Positions 33,644-43,022 of a stretch of 64,000 nt of DNA are shown here, piece after piece. The stretch covers positions 172,560 to 236,559 of the forward strand of contig JANQEE010000030.1 in NCBI GenBank assembly GCA_028278525.1, written 5' to 3'. The position numbers and the translations under genes were made by a program. The notes beneath the pieces were generated by a model. It was not told the DNA's origin, did no database searches, and was given only the letters and a program-made list of their open reading frames with translations. Source of the DNA: Minwuiaceae bacterium. GTDB taxonomy: Bacteria; Pseudomonadota; Alphaproteobacteria; Minwuiales; Minwuiaceae. How positions within the stretch are numbered: the first letter of the stretch is position 1; each line of letters starts with the position of its first letter.

Positions 33644-35305
33644 ATGGAAGAGTTCGACTACATCATCGTCGGCGCCGGTTCGGCCGGCTGCGTTCTGGCC
33701 AATCGCTTGAGCGAAGACCGTGACTGTTCGGTCCTGGTGCTGGAGGCCGGCGGGCGCGACTGGAACCCGCTGATCCACATCCCGCTCGGCACCGGCAAGC
33801 TGGTGCGGTCGCGGCTGCACGGCTGGGGCTATTACACGGAGCCGGAGCCGCATCTGGACAACCGGGAACTGTTCTGGCCGCGCGGCAAGGTGGTCGGCGG
33901 CTCATCCTCGGTCAATTCCATGATCTATATCCGCGGTCATCCGCGCGACTACGACCAGTGGGCGCAACTCGGCAATCCCGGCTGGTCGTTCGCCGACGTG
34001 CTGCCTTACTTCAAACGTTCGGAGGGGCACGAGAGCCGGTCGGGCGTGCGCCATGGCACCACCGGGCCGCTGACCGTGTCCCGCTCCAGTTCCGACAACC
34101 CGTTGTATCAGGCGTTCGTCGACGCCTGTCTGCAGGCCGGGCATCCGCCTTGCGACGACTTCAACGGCGAAAGCCAGCATGGCGCGGGGCGCTATGATTT
34201 CACCATCCGCGATGGCCGGCGCTGCAGCGCGGCGGTGGCCTATCTGCATCCAGCGCTCGACCGCGACAACCTGACCTTGCGGGTGCGGGCGCTGACCAAA
34301 CGGGTGCTGCTGGAAGGCGGGCGGGCCGTCGGCATCGAGTATCTGCAGGGCAGGCAGGTTAAGACGGTGCGCGCCCGGCGCGAAGTCCTGCTTTGCGGCG
34401 GCGCGCTGAATTCGCCGCAGGTGCTGATGCTGTCGGGCATTGGCGACGCCGATGACATGAAGCTTGCGGGAATCGAAACGACGCACGAATTACCGGGTGT
34501 CGGCAAGAACTTGCAGGACCATCTTGACGTGCCGGTTCAGCATGCCTGCACCGAGCCGATCACCCTGCACAGTCTGGTCCGGGTGGACCGGGCGGCGTTC
34601 GCCATGCTTCAGGCGGCGATGTTCCGAAGCGGGCCCGCGACATCCTTCCCCGCCGAAGGCGGCGCGTTCGTCCACAGCCGGCCGGGCCTGGAGCGGCCCG
34701 ACCTGCAATGGCATCTGCTGCTGGGGTTGGGGTCGAAAAGGGTTCGCGTTCCGCTGCTGTCGGCGCTGAACCGCGATCCGCTGGAGCGGGAAGGCTTCAC
34801 CTGCCGCATCTGCCATCTGCATCCCGACAGCCGGGGCCGGTTGACGCTGCGGTCGGACGACCCGCGCGACCGGGTGCGCATTTTCGCGAATTACCTGTCG
34901 GCGGACGGGGATCTGGCCGCGCTCCGGTCCGGGGTCAGGCTGGCGCGCGAGATGTTCCGGCAGGCGGCTTTCGACCGGTTCAGGGGCGAGGAACTGGCGC
35001 CCGGTCCGGATGTACAGACCGACGAAGAGATCGACGCCTGGATCCGCAGTATTGCCGAGACGATCTATCACCCGGTCGGCACCTGCAAAATGGGCGTCGA
35101 CGAGATGGCCGTGGTCGACCCGGAGCTGAAAGTGCGGGGCGTTGAAGCTTTAAGGGTGGTCGATGCCTCGATCATGCCGGTGCTGATCGGCGGCAATACC
35201 AACGGCCCGACGATGATGATCGCGGAAAAGGCGGCGGACATTATTCGCGGACGGGACCGCCTGCCAGCCGAGACGCTTCCCGATTTGGAGACCGCTGCCG
35301 CATGA
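33644..35305 (+). CDS. GMC-family FAD-dependent oxidoreductase (choline dehydrogenase-like)
   Basis: A 553-residue flavoenzyme oxidising an alcohol. The FAD-binding motif YIIVGAGSAGCVLANRL is at residues 6-22, the GMC signature WPRGKVVGGSSSVNSMIYIR around residue 80-100, and the C-terminal catalytic His in YHPVGTCKMG with GGNTNGPTMMIAEKAAD. These match choline/glucose-methanol-choline oxidoreductases. The substrate is an unspecified alcohol; no betaine genes are adjacent. GGGAGGGG precedes the ATG at 33644. A secreted glyoxalase-fold gene follows after 45 bp. Confidence 0.93.
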   Translation: MEEFDYIIVGAGSAGCVLANRLSEDRDCSVLVLEAGGRDWNPLIHIPLGTGKLVRSRLHGWGYYTEPEPHLDNRELFWPRGKVVGGSSSVNSMIYIRGHPRDYDQWAQLGNPGWSFADVLPYFKRSEGHESRSGVRHGTTGPLTVSRSSSDNPLYQAFVDACLQAGHPPCDDFNGESQHGAGRYDFTIRDGRRCSAAVAYLHPALDRDNLTLRVRALTKRVLLEGGRAVGIEYLQGRQVKTVRARREVLLCGGALNSPQVLMLSGIGDADDMKLAGIETTHELPGVGKNLQDHLDVPVQHACTEPITLHSLVRVDRAAFAMLQAAMFRSGPATSFPAEGGAFVHSRPGLERPDLQWHLLLGLGSKRVRVPLLSALNRDPLEREGFTCRICHLHPDSRGRLTLRSDDPRDRVRIFANYLSADGDLAALRSGVRLAREMFRQAAFDRFRGEELAPGPDVQTDEEIDAWIRSIAETIYHPVGTCKMGVDEMAVVDPELKVRGVEALRVVDASIMPVLIGGNTNGPTMMIAEKAADIIRGRDRLPAETLPDLETAAA

Positions 35306-35350
35306 CACGATAAGGCTTTGAAATAGTCGATAAAAATATGGGAGGAAGAA

Positions 35351-35938
35351 TTGATTGGATATGTGTTGGGCGCCATAACCGGGCTTATCCTGTTCGCCGC
35401 CGCGGCCAATGCGCAAGGCATTCCGACGATGCGCGGCCAGGATCATGTCGGCGTCACCGTGCCCGATATCGGCCAGGCCATCGCGTTCTTCGAGGATGTG
35501 ATCGGCTGCAAGGCGCATCTCTCGTTCGGCCCGTTCCGGGACGACGAGGGCGATTTCATGAAGAACCTGCTGAACGTTCATCCGCGCACGGTGCTGAACC
35601 AGATCACGCTGGTGCGCTGCGGCAACGGCTCGAACATTGAGCTGATGGAATATGCCTCGCCGGACCAGAAGGACACGATCCCGAAGAACAGCGATATCGG
35701 GGGCCATCACATCGCCTTTTATGTCGACGATATCGAGGCGGCGGTGGCCTACTTGAAAGAGAAGAAAGTCGAGACGTTTTTCGGGCCTTTGCCGGTGAAG
35801 GAAGGGCCGGCCGCAGGTCAGACGATCAATTACTTCCGGGCGCCGTGGGGCTTACAGTTCGAGCTGATCAGCTATCCGGCCGGCATGGCCTACGAGAAGA
35901 CGGCCTCAGGCACGTTGTGGAGCCCGAAAGACCAATAG
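35351..35938 (+). CDS. exported VOC/glyoxalase-fold protein
   Basis: A 195-residue protein with an N-terminal signal peptide (IGYVLGAITGLILFAAAANA) followed by a VOC (vicinal oxygen chelate) domain: GQDHVGVTVPDIGQAIAFFE, with a metal-type His, and GGHHIAFYVDDIEAAVAYLK in the second half. It ends with NYFRAPWGLQFELISYP, the metal-ligand strand. VOC enzymes are usually cytoplasmic, so export is unusual. It starts at TTG with a strong GGAGGAA 5 nt upstream; no ATG is available before the signal peptide. It follows the GMC oxidoreductase on the same strand and may share its transcript. Confidence 0.8.
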   Translation: MIGYVLGAITGLILFAAAANAQGIPTMRGQDHVGVTVPDIGQAIAFFEDVIGCKAHLSFGPFRDDEGDFMKNLLNVHPRTVLNQITLVRCGNGSNIELMEYASPDQKDTIPKNSDIGGHHIAFYVDDIEAAVAYLKEKKVETFFGPLPVKEGPAAGQTINYFRAPWGLQFELISYPAGMAYEKTASGTLWSPKDQ

Positions 35939-35945
35939 GTCAGCG

Positions 35946-36365
35946 TCAGCGCGGCTGAACCTCGACGTAGAGCAACGCGATATCCGATTTGTCGTCGCGG
36001 CGGGTGACCGGGAAGCGGCCGGTGCTGTCGGCATCGAACACCATGGTCTCCCGCCTTTCCGGCGTGACCGACAGCTCGATGTCGTAGCCCTTGAGGCGCA
36101 GCGTGACCGGCGCGTCCGTGGTCCAGCGCAACTCGACCCGGTCGCCCTCCTTAGCCTTGATCACCGACGCGCCTTCGACCTTGCCGTCGCGGATGGCGAG
36201 TTCCACGCTCAACAGTTCCGCCGATTGCGCGAAGGCGGACGGCACGATGGCGGCATTCACGCTGCCGACGATCGCGGGGATCTGAAGCGCGACCATTGCC
36301 GAAAGACAAAGGGCGATGGCGTTCCGTTTTGCTCTCACGCCACATTCTCCAACGTTGTCGCGCAT
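35946..36365 (-). CDS. small exported cupredoxin-like or beta-sandwich protein
   Basis: A 139-residue protein with an N-terminal hydrophobic segment (NAIALCLSAMVALQIPAIVG) and a likely signal cleavage after SAFAQS or VNA. The mature part (SVELAIRDGKVEGASVIKAK, then VELRWTTDAPVTLRLKGYDI) is a beta-rich sequence resembling cupredoxin-like or EfeO-type N-terminal domains but without clear copper ligands. The start at 36365 is chosen by the signal peptide; the upstream frame is in a poorly supported stretch. It is convergent with the VOC gene, 7 bp apart. I do not recognise a specific function. Confidence 0.65.
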   Translation of the reverse strand: MRDNVGECGVRAKRNAIALCLSAMVALQIPAIVGSVNAAIVPSAFAQSAELLSVELAIRDGKVEGASVIKAKEGDRVELRWTTDAPVTLRLKGYDIELSVTPERRETMVFDADSTGRFPVTRRDDKSDIALLYVEVQPR

Positions 36366-36622
36366 CTTACTGCATGGCCCCAGGATCGGTTCATCACACG
36401 TTTTCGTGACCAAGTTCGGACGTATCCCGTCTCCACCACGGCTGTCGACAAACATATGCGGATCGTAGCTGACCGCACGCGAAATCGACCGACCGCGACA
36501 GATAAACCATAGGCAATTGGGATTCGGTAACTCGAAATTCTTATAGGGGTGGATCGCCAGATTGAAAATACGCCAAGGGTTGAAAAGGAAAGAACTAACT
36601 CTATCGCGCGGGCGGCCAACGG
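36366..36622. other. intergenic region upstream of the small exported protein
   Basis: No gene is supported here; together with the MITE-like element that follows it makes a gap of about 414 bp. It must contain the minus-strand promoter of the small exported protein. I see no strong dyads before the element at 36623. Confidence 0.45.
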
Positions 36623-36784
36623 TCTAGCAGGTTGCTGAAAAAGGTAATTGAGCGTTTGCCCATCCTTCGAGACGGCCCTGCGGGCCTCCTCAGGATGAGG
36701 TCATCGTGTTTTCAATAGGTTAGCCCTCATGCCGTCTCGAAGCATCCAGGCCACAAAACGATCCTTTTTCAACAACCTGCTAGA
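36623..36784. mobile_element. MITE-like element with 22-bp terminal inverted repeats
   Basis: The ends TCTAGCAGGTTGCTGAAAAAGG (36623-36644, shown here as 22 bases of the left end with one mismatch to the right) pair with the right end 36763-36784. The element is about 162 bp and has no coding capacity. It encloses a copy of the CTTCGAGACGG palindrome (type B; CATCCTTCGAGACGGC and its partner GCCGTCTCGAAGCATCC). The right end runs into the stop codon of the molybdoenzyme gene (36780-36782). I cannot name a parent insertion sequence. Confidence 0.72.
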
Positions 36785-38801
36785 CGGGATCGACCGAGAC
36801 CTCGACGCTGTGCAGCGCCGTGCTGTCGCCCATGTCCGTGCGGAGCCCGGGGTTCAGCGCGTTGACGTTGGCGTGGCCGGGATCGCGCTTCGGCCAGCGG
36901 CCCTTATGGCTGATCGCGGTGCCGGGCGGCGCGAGGTCGGCGACCGCCACGGTCATTTCCAGAAGGCCGGTTTCGTTTTGCACCCGGGCCCGGTCGCCGG
37001 CGCCGAGGCCGCGCGCCGCCGCGTCGGCCGGATGCAGGGTGATGACCGCCTGGCCCGCGCGGGCGGCGATGCGGGCGTCGTTGTCGTAGGAACTGTTCAT
37101 GTGCCATTCGGACGCCGGCGACAGCAGCCTCAAGAGGCCGCCTTCCGGCCTGGCATCGGCGGTCGGCTGCGCGGTGCGGGGCTGGCCGTCGGCCGAGGCC
37201 CTGTCGGAGGCGATTTCGATTTTGCCGCTCGGTGTCGGGAATTTCAGGTCGTCGAACAGGATCAGCGGCTCCCTGGAGACCGGCAGGGTGCCGTGGCGTT
37301 TCAGGTCGTCGAAGGTAATGCCGAGGCCGGTACTATTCAGCAGATAGTCGATGATCGAACGGTCGTCCTCGTAAAGCTCAAGCTGGGTCATGCCCATGGC
37401 GCGGGCGAGGCGGCGGAAGATCTCCTGGTTCGGCAGCGCCTCGCCGACCGGTTCCATGGCCTTGGCCTGGGCCCCGAGCGAGAGATGCATGTAGGAGCCG
37501 ACGATGTCGTCGAATTCCAGGAACGAGGCGGCGGGGAGCACGTAGTCGGCGAGGTCGGCGCTGTCCGTCTGGAACAGGTCGATTACCACGGTGAACAGGT
37601 CGTCGCGTCCGAGCGCCGAATGCAGGCGCTTCTGGTCGGGGTTGGATGCGGCGATGTTGATGTTCCAGAGAATAAGGGCTTTCGCTTTCTCCGGGTCTTC
37701 CAGGGTGGCGGGCAGGTCCATGTGGCTGATGCCGGCCGCCGGCCCCTGGCGCAGGCCGTCCATCGGCACGTAGCCCATATCCATGCCGCGGGTCGGGCCC
37801 TTGCCGTTGAGGAAATAGAAGCCGGCACCCGGCTTGCCGATATTACCGGTCAGCGCCGGCAGCATCGCCACGGCGCGGAAGATGTTGCCGCCGGCGCGCT
37901 GGCGCTGCAACGCCTGGCCGAGCCAGAGGATCGACGGGCCGGCGGCGAAGGTGCGCGCCGCCTGTTCGATCTCCGCAGCCGGCACGCCGGTCATCTGTTC
38001 GCCCCAAGCTGCCGTGCAACCGTCGATCAGCGGCTGGAGCTCGTCGAAGCCCACGGTGTTGGCGGCGATGAAGTCGCGGTCGAGCAGGCCTTCGCTCCGA
38101 ATGACATGCAGCATGGCGAAGGCCAGCGCCGCGTCGGTTCCGGGAAAAGGCTGCAAATGCAGGTCGGCCAGTTCCGCCGTCGGGGTGCGGATCGGGTCGA
38201 CCACGATCAGCGTGCCCGGCTGTTCCGGCAGCCAGTGCTTATGGACATGCGGGCCGGAGGCGTGCGGGTTGCAGCCCCAGATCAGGAGGCAGGACGAGTC
38301 GCGCGCGGTGCGCGGGTCGATGCCCTTGCCCGGCGTGCCGTAGACGTAGGTGAGCGCCACATGGCCGGCATTGTTGCAGATGGTGTCCGGCTCCACCTCG
38401 GTCGCGCCGACGGCGTTGAAGAAGCGCATCGGGAAGCCGTTCGCGATTGCCGAGCAGGTGCCGGTGTAATGGGCGGTCAGGATTTTCGCCGGATCGTCTA
38501 TGCGGATGTCGTTGAGCTGCTTGGCGATGTCCGACAGGGCTTCGTCCCAGGAAACCGGTTCGAACCGGCCGGACCCTTTCGGGCCGACACGTTTCAGAGG
38601 CCGCGCTAGCCGCAAATCGGGGTCGCGCCAGGCACCGTTATAGGCCAGGGAGCATTTGCCGCAGAGCGAACCGCGGTTCAGGGGATGGTCCCGGTCGCCG
38701 GTGACCGTGACGACTTCGTCGCCGTTCTTGGTCACCGAGATACCGCAGGAATCGTAACAGTCCCGGGGGCAGGTGGTTTTGATCGTGGTCTGGTTGCTCA
38801 T
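36780..38801 (-). CDS. molybdopterin oxidoreductase of the DMSO-reductase superfamily
   Basis: A 673-residue molybdopterin enzyme. The N-terminal CPRDCYDSCG, plus GSLCGKC further on, supplies the four Cys of a [4Fe-4S] cluster (CxxxCxxxC...C). LIWGCNPHASGPHVH and PGAGFYFLNGKGP are cofactor-binding segments, and the C-terminal domain (MNSSYDNDARIAARAGQAVI) binds the pterins. There is no Tat signal, so it is cytoplasmic; the substrate could be formate, a sulfur compound or another reductant. No electron-transfer subunits are adjacent. Its stop codon lies within the terminal repeat of a MITE-like element, so its C-terminus may have been altered by insertion. Confidence 0.93.
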   Translation of the reverse strand: MSNQTTIKTTCPRDCYDSCGISVTKNGDEVVTVTGDRDHPLNRGSLCGKCSLAYNGAWRDPDLRLARPLKRVGPKGSGRFEPVSWDEALSDIAKQLNDIRIDDPAKILTAHYTGTCSAIANGFPMRFFNAVGATEVEPDTICNNAGHVALTYVYGTPGKGIDPRTARDSSCLLIWGCNPHASGPHVHKHWLPEQPGTLIVVDPIRTPTAELADLHLQPFPGTDAALAFAMLHVIRSEGLLDRDFIAANTVGFDELQPLIDGCTAAWGEQMTGVPAAEIEQAARTFAAGPSILWLGQALQRQRAGGNIFRAVAMLPALTGNIGKPGAGFYFLNGKGPTRGMDMGYVPMDGLRQGPAAGISHMDLPATLEDPEKAKALILWNINIAASNPDQKRLHSALGRDDLFTVVIDLFQTDSADLADYVLPAASFLEFDDIVGSYMHLSLGAQAKAMEPVGEALPNQEIFRRLARAMGMTQLELYEDDRSIIDYLLNSTGLGITFDDLKRHGTLPVSREPLILFDDLKFPTPSGKIEIASDRASADGQPRTAQPTADARPEGGLLRLLSPASEWHMNSSYDNDARIAARAGQAVITLHPADAAARGLGAGDRARVQNETGLLEMTVAVADLAPPGTAISHKGRWPKRDPGHANVNALNPGLRTDMGDSTALHSVEVSVDPV

Positions 38802-38951
38802 CGGGTCGCCTCGGGCCGCGATATGCGCCGGGCGAATGATAGCCCTGCCGGCAACGTCTAGGAAGATGCCCGGCGCCCGGGCTATAATCGACCTCCCCAG
38901 CGTCCCGGTTCAAGAGCGCGGGACCCACGACATTCGAGTAGGAGCGTTGCC

Positions 38952-41264
38952 ATGGGCCAGTTCGGCGTTAGCCAACCCGTATTGCGTCGCGAAGACCAGA
39001 GACTGATTACCGGCCAGGGCCGCTTTGTCGACGATGTGGTTCCCGACGGCCGGGCGTATGGTTTCGTGCTCCGTTCGCCTTATGGCCATGCGTGGATCCG
39101 GAGCATCGACGTGTCGGCGGCGGAAGCGTCGCCCGGCGTGCTGGCGGTGATGACCGGCGCCGACGATCTGGGCGCACTGCCGTGCCTGTCCGTGCCGGTG
39201 ATGAAAGAGGGCACGTCGTTCGTCCGCCACGACCAGCCGGTGCTGGTCGGCGACCGGGCGCGGTATGTCGGCGACCCCGTTGCCTTCGTCGTTGCCGAGA
39301 CCCTGGCGCAGGCGCGCGACGCGGCGGAATCGATCGAGGTCGATTACGATGCGATGCCGGCCGCGGTCGGCTGCGGCGACGCGGCGCAGCCCGGCGCGGC
39401 GGCCGTTTGGGACGACGCACCCGCCAACACCAGCTTTATTCACGAGATGGGCGATAAGGCGGCGACGGATACGGCCTTCGCGGCGGCGGCGCATGTCGTT
39501 GCGCTGGACCTGGTGAACAACCGCATCGTGCAGAACGCGATCGAGCCGCGCAGCGCCATCGGCGTGTTCGACCCGGCGTCGGGCCGGTTCACGCTGACCA
39601 CCGGCACCCAGATGCCGAACGCCATGAAGACGGCGCTGGCCGAGGTGTTTGGCCTGGACGCGGACAGGTTCCGCGTGCTGGTCGACGATGTCGGCGGCGG
39701 CTTCGGCGGAAAGAACTCGCTGTTTCCCGAACAGGTGCTGGTGCTGGAAGCGTCCCGGCGTTTGGGCCGGCCGGTGACCTGGCTGAGCGAACGGTCGGAA
39801 GCCTTCATCAGCGACTATCACGGCCGGGACAATGTCACGCGCGGCGAGCTGGCGTTCGACGGCGAAGGCCGGATGCTGGCGATCCGCGTCCGCACCTACG
39901 CCGACCTCGGCGCCTACACGGCGGCGCGCGGCCCCGTCTCGCCGATCAACGGCCTGGTGATGATGTCCGGCACCTACCGGCTGCCGGCAATGCATGTGGA
40001 GGTGCATGGCGTCTACACGAACACCGTGCCGACCGATCCCTATCGCGGCGCGGGCCGGCCGGAAGTGACCTACATGCTGGAACGGCTGGTCGATCTGGCG
40101 GCCACCGAGCTTGGCATCGACCGGATCGAGCTTAGACGGCGCAACCTGATTCCGCCGGACGCATTCCCCTACGCTTCGCCGACCGGACTCACCTACGACC
40201 AGTGCCATTTCGAGCGGATCATGGATGTCGCAATGGACAAGGCGGAATGGTCGACCATCGACGGGCGGCGGTCGGCGGCGGCCGGGCGCGGCAAGCTGCG
40301 CGGTATCGGCATGTGCAACTACGTGGAACGATGCGGCGGCGGGGCGGGCTTAAGCGAGACGGCGAAGCTCACCTTCGATGGCGGCGGCAGTGTGACCCTT
40401 TACGTCGGGTCGATGGCCAACGGACAGGCGCACGAGACGGCGTTCAGCCAGATCGTCAACGAACGGCTCGGCCTGCCGTTCGAGAAGATCCGCATCGTCG
40501 AGGGCGACACCGACCTGGTCGAAACCGGCACAGGAACCGGCGGGTCGTGGTCGATTCCGATGGGCGGTGGCGCCGTCTCCTACGCCGCGGACAAGGTGAT
40601 CGAGAAGGCGCGGCGGATCGCGGCGCATATCCTGGAAGCGGCGGAAGCCGACCTGGAATTCGGCGACGGCCAGTTCACGGTCGCCGGCACAGACGTCAGG
40701 ATTTCACTGGAGGATGTCGCGCGCGCCTCGTTCGATCCCTCGCGTCTGCCGCCGGACACGGAGCCGGGCCTTGAAGGGGAAGACCGTTTCGTGCCGGATA
40801 ATTATACGTTCCCCTACGGCTGTCATATCGCCGAAGTGGAGATTGACAAGGATACTGGGGCTATTGCGCTGGTCGGCTATAAGGTGGTGCACGATTTCGG
40901 CACCGCGCTCAATCCGCTGCTGCTGGCCGGCCAGGTGCATGGCGGCGTGACGCAGGGGATTGGCCAGGCGTTGCTGGAGCACACCGCCTACAACGAGGAT
41001 GGGCAGTTGCTGGCCGGTTCGTTCATGGACTACGGGCTGCCGCGCGCCGATGACCTGCCGCCGTTTGCCTTCGAAAACCAGGGCACGCCGACCAGCCGTA
41101 ATCCGCTGGGTGTCAAAGGCTGCGGCGAAGCAGGCGCGACCGGCGCGCCGCCGGCGGTGATGAACGCGGTGATCGATGCGTTGAGTCCGTTGGGCATCCG
41201 CCATATCGACATGCCGGCGACGCCGGAGAAGGTGTGGGCGGCAATCCAGAGGGCGGGGGGTTAG
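38952..41264 (+). CDS. aerobic CO dehydrogenase / xanthine dehydrogenase-type Mo hydroxylase large subunit (orphan)
   Basis: A 770-residue large (Mo-binding) subunit of the xanthine-oxidase superfamily. The N-terminal [20 protein letters not shown] is characteristic of CoxL-type proteins. The signature [20 protein letters not shown] is that of CoxL-like non-CO (form II) enzymes, not the AYXCSFR motif of true CO dehydrogenase. The catalytic Glu is in [15 protein letters not shown] near the C-terminus. The usual FAD (CoxM) and [2Fe-2S] (CoxS) subunit genes are not adjacent: both flanking genes are on the opposite strand. Its substrate and partners are unknown. Confidence 0.94.
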   Translation: MGQFGVSQPVLRREDQRLITGQGRFVDDVVPDGRAYGFVLRSPYGHAWIRSIDVSAAEASPGVLAVMTGADDLGALPCLSVPVMKEGTSFVRHDQPVLVGDRARYVGDPVAFVVAETLAQARDAAESIEVDYDAMPAAVGCGDAAQPGAAAVWDDAPANTSFIHEMGDKAATDTAFAAAAHVVALDLVNNRIVQNAIEPRSAIGVFDPASGRFTLTTGTQMPNAMKTALAEVFGLDADRFRVLVDDVGGGFGGKNSLFPEQVLVLEASRRLGRPVTWLSERSEAFISDYHGRDNVTRGELAFDGEGRMLAIRVRTYADLGAYTAARGPVSPINGLVMMSGTYRLPAMHVEVHGVYTNTVPTDPYRGAGRPEVTYMLERLVDLAATELGIDRIELRRRNLIPPDAFPYASPTGLTYDQCHFERIMDVAMDKAEWSTIDGRRSAAAGRGKLRGIGMCNYVERCGGGAGLSETAKLTFDGGGSVTLYVGSMANGQAHETAFSQIVNERLGLPFEKIRIVEGDTDLVETGTGTGGSWSIPMGGGAVSYAADKVIEKARRIAAHILEAAEADLEFGDGQFTVAGTDVRISLEDVARASFDPSRLPPDTEPGLEGEDRFVPDNYTFPYGCHIAEVEIDKDTGAIALVGYKVVHDFGTALNPLLLAGQVHGGVTQGIGQALLEHTAYNEDGQLLAGSFMDYGLPRADDLPPFAFENQGTPTSRNPLGVKGCGEAGATGAPPAVMNAVIDALSPLGIRHIDMPATPEKVWAAIQRAGG

Positions 41265-41308
41265 GAACGGGCGGGCTTGCGTCTCGGTTGAAGGAATCTC
41301 GCCTGCAG

Positions 41309-41404
41309 CCCATCCTTCGAGACGGCGCTGCGCGCCTCCTCAGGATGAGGTTTTGCACAGCCTCATGTTGAGGAGCGCCCGAAGGGTGCATCTCGAAACA
41401 TGGG
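41309..41404. repeat. compound palindrome, CTTCGAGACG type (type B, copy 3)
   Basis: Opens CCCATCCTTCGAGACGGC and closes with CATCTCGAAACATGGG, an imperfect reverse complement. The inner arms CTCCTCAGGATGAGG and CCTCATGTTGAGGAG are also nearly complementary. It resembles the elements at 11282-11389 and inside 36623-36784. It lies between the convergent Mo-hydroxylase and acyl-CoA synthetase genes. Confidence 0.82.
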
Positions 41405-41429
41405 ACACAGGCGACGTGGTGCCCGTTTG

Positions 41430-43007
41430 CTACCCCATATTCTCCCAGTAGGGCTGCCTGAGTTCGCGCTTCAGGATCTTGCCGATGGAACTACGGGGCA
41501 GTTCGTCGCGGAATTCGATGGCCGAGATACGCTGGCTCTTGCCGAGCCGGCCGTTGACCCAGGCGAGTAGATCGTCGGCGGAGATATCGGCGCCGTTGCG
41601 TCGCACGGCCAGCGCCAGCGGAGTTTCGCCCCATTGTTCGCTCGGCACGGCGATGACGGCGACGTCGTCCACGTCGTCGTGCGCGCCGAGGGCGATTTCC
41701 AGGTCGGTCGCGTAGATGTTGAGGCCGCCGGAGATGATCATGTCCTTCTTGCGGTCGGACAGGAACAGAAAGCCGTCTTCGTCGAAGCTGCCGACGTCGC
41801 CGGAGCGGAAATAGACGGTGCCGTCCTTGTCGCGCCAGAGGATATCCTCGGTCAGGTCGTCGCGCTTGAAATAGCCGCTCATCATGCTGGGCGAGCGCGC
41901 CACGATCTCGCCGGTCACGCCGGGCGGCACCGGGTTGCCCTGCTCGTCGACGATCATCATCTCGGTGCCGAGACCCGGTTGGCCGACGGAGGCCAGCTTG
42001 TCGGGAAAGGCGGAGCAGTCGAGCGTCGCGCCGCCGCCGCCTTCGGTCAGGCCGTAGATCTCGATCATCCGGCCGGGGAAGCGGTCGAGAATGTCGCGCT
42101 TCAGGGCGGCGCGGAGCGGGGCGCTGGTCGACAGTTTCACTTGCATCGAACTCAGGTCGAATTTGTCGAAATCCGGGTGCGCCATGATGCGCTGATACTG
42201 CACGGGCACCAGCATCGTGTGGGTGGCGCGTTCGCGTTCGACAAGTCCAAGGAATCCCACGATGTCGAATTTGCGCATCACCACGACGGTGCCGCCGAGG
42301 CCGAGGGTCGGCAGCAGCGCGACGATGGTGGTGTTGGAATAGAGCGGGGTCGACAGGACGGTGATGCTGTCGTGGCTGAAGCCGAAATTCTCGAAACTTC
42401 GGATCAGGTGGGTGCGGACGCCGTTGGAATGCAGAATGCCTTTCGGTACGCCGGTGGTGCCGGAACTGTAGATGATGTTGAAGTCATGGCCGAGGCCGAT
42501 ATCCACGTCGGGCTGTGAGTCCGGCGCGGCCGCGATCCAATCCTGAAAGCTGGTCCAGCCGGGCGCCTGGAAGTCCAGCGCGATCAGGCCACCTTCGACC
42601 AGACCGTCCAGGTTATCGATGAAGGGGGCCGCCAGCGGCCGCATCGACTCCGACAGGAACAGCAAGCGGGAGCCGGAATCGACCATCATCTTTTGCAGGG
42701 CCGCCGCCGCAGCCATGGTCGAGAGCGGGACCGCGCAACCGCCGGCGCGGACGATGCCAATGAAGACCTGAACATACTCGGAAGAGTTCGACGCCAGGAT
42801 CGCGACTTTCTCCTGCGGCTTGAGGCCGGCGGCGATCAGGGCGTTGGCGACCCGGTTGACGCGGCGGTCGAAGTCGGCCCAGGAAATCCGCTCGTCGTCG
42901 CAGATCAGCGCCGTGTGGTCGGGGTAGCGGGCGGCGCTCGCGGCGATCATCGCGGACACGCTTTCGCCTGGCGCCGCGTTAAGCGGCGGTGGGTTGATCG
43001 AACGCAA
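41430..43007 (-). CDS. AMP-forming acyl-CoA synthetase/ligase
   Basis: A 525-residue ANL-superfamily ligase activating a carboxylic acid with ATP and CoA. The P-loop A3 motif IIYSSGTTGVPKG is at residues 178-190, the A5-type region is EIYGLTEGGG, and the C-terminal catalytic Lys is in LPRSSIGKILKRELR. No signal peptide. It is the last gene of the TAXI-TRAP/FAD-monooxygenase unit (15 bp after the monooxygenase), so the imported acid is probably its substrate. A type B palindrome follows and may end the transcript. Confidence 0.94.
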   Translation of the reverse strand: MRSINPPPLNAAPGESVSAMIAASAARYPDHTALICDDERISWADFDRRVNRVANALIAAGLKPQEKVAILASNSSEYVQVFIGIVRAGGCAVPLSTMAAAAALQKMMVDSGSRLLFLSESMRPLAAPFIDNLDGLVEGGLIALDFQAPGWTSFQDWIAAAPDSQPDVDIGLGHDFNIIYSSGTTGVPKGILHSNGVRTHLIRSFENFGFSHDSITVLSTPLYSNTTIVALLPTLGLGGTVVVMRKFDIVGFLGLVERERATHTMLVPVQYQRIMAHPDFDKFDLSSMQVKLSTSAPLRAALKRDILDRFPGRMIEIYGLTEGGGGATLDCSAFPDKLASVGQPGLGTEMMIVDEQGNPVPPGVTGEIVARSPSMMSGYFKRDDLTEDILWRDKDGTVYFRSGDVGSFDEDGFLFLSDRKKDMIISGGLNIYATDLEIALGAHDDVDDVAVIAVPSEQWGETPLALAVRRNGADISADDLLAWVNGRLGKSQRISAIEFRDELPRSSIGKILKRELRQPYWENMG

Positions 43008-43022
43008 AACTAACTCCTTCGA

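Noticed and set aside
36729..38609. A 626-codon plus-strand open frame opposite the molybdoenzyme gene
   Set aside because: The minus-strand reading shows all molybdopterin-oxidoreductase motifs. The plus-strand frame has the codon bias of an antisense shadow.
38952..41264. True form I carbon monoxide dehydrogenase large subunit
   Set aside because: The active-site loop reads YRGAGR, not AYXCSFR, and the small and medium subunit genes are missing.
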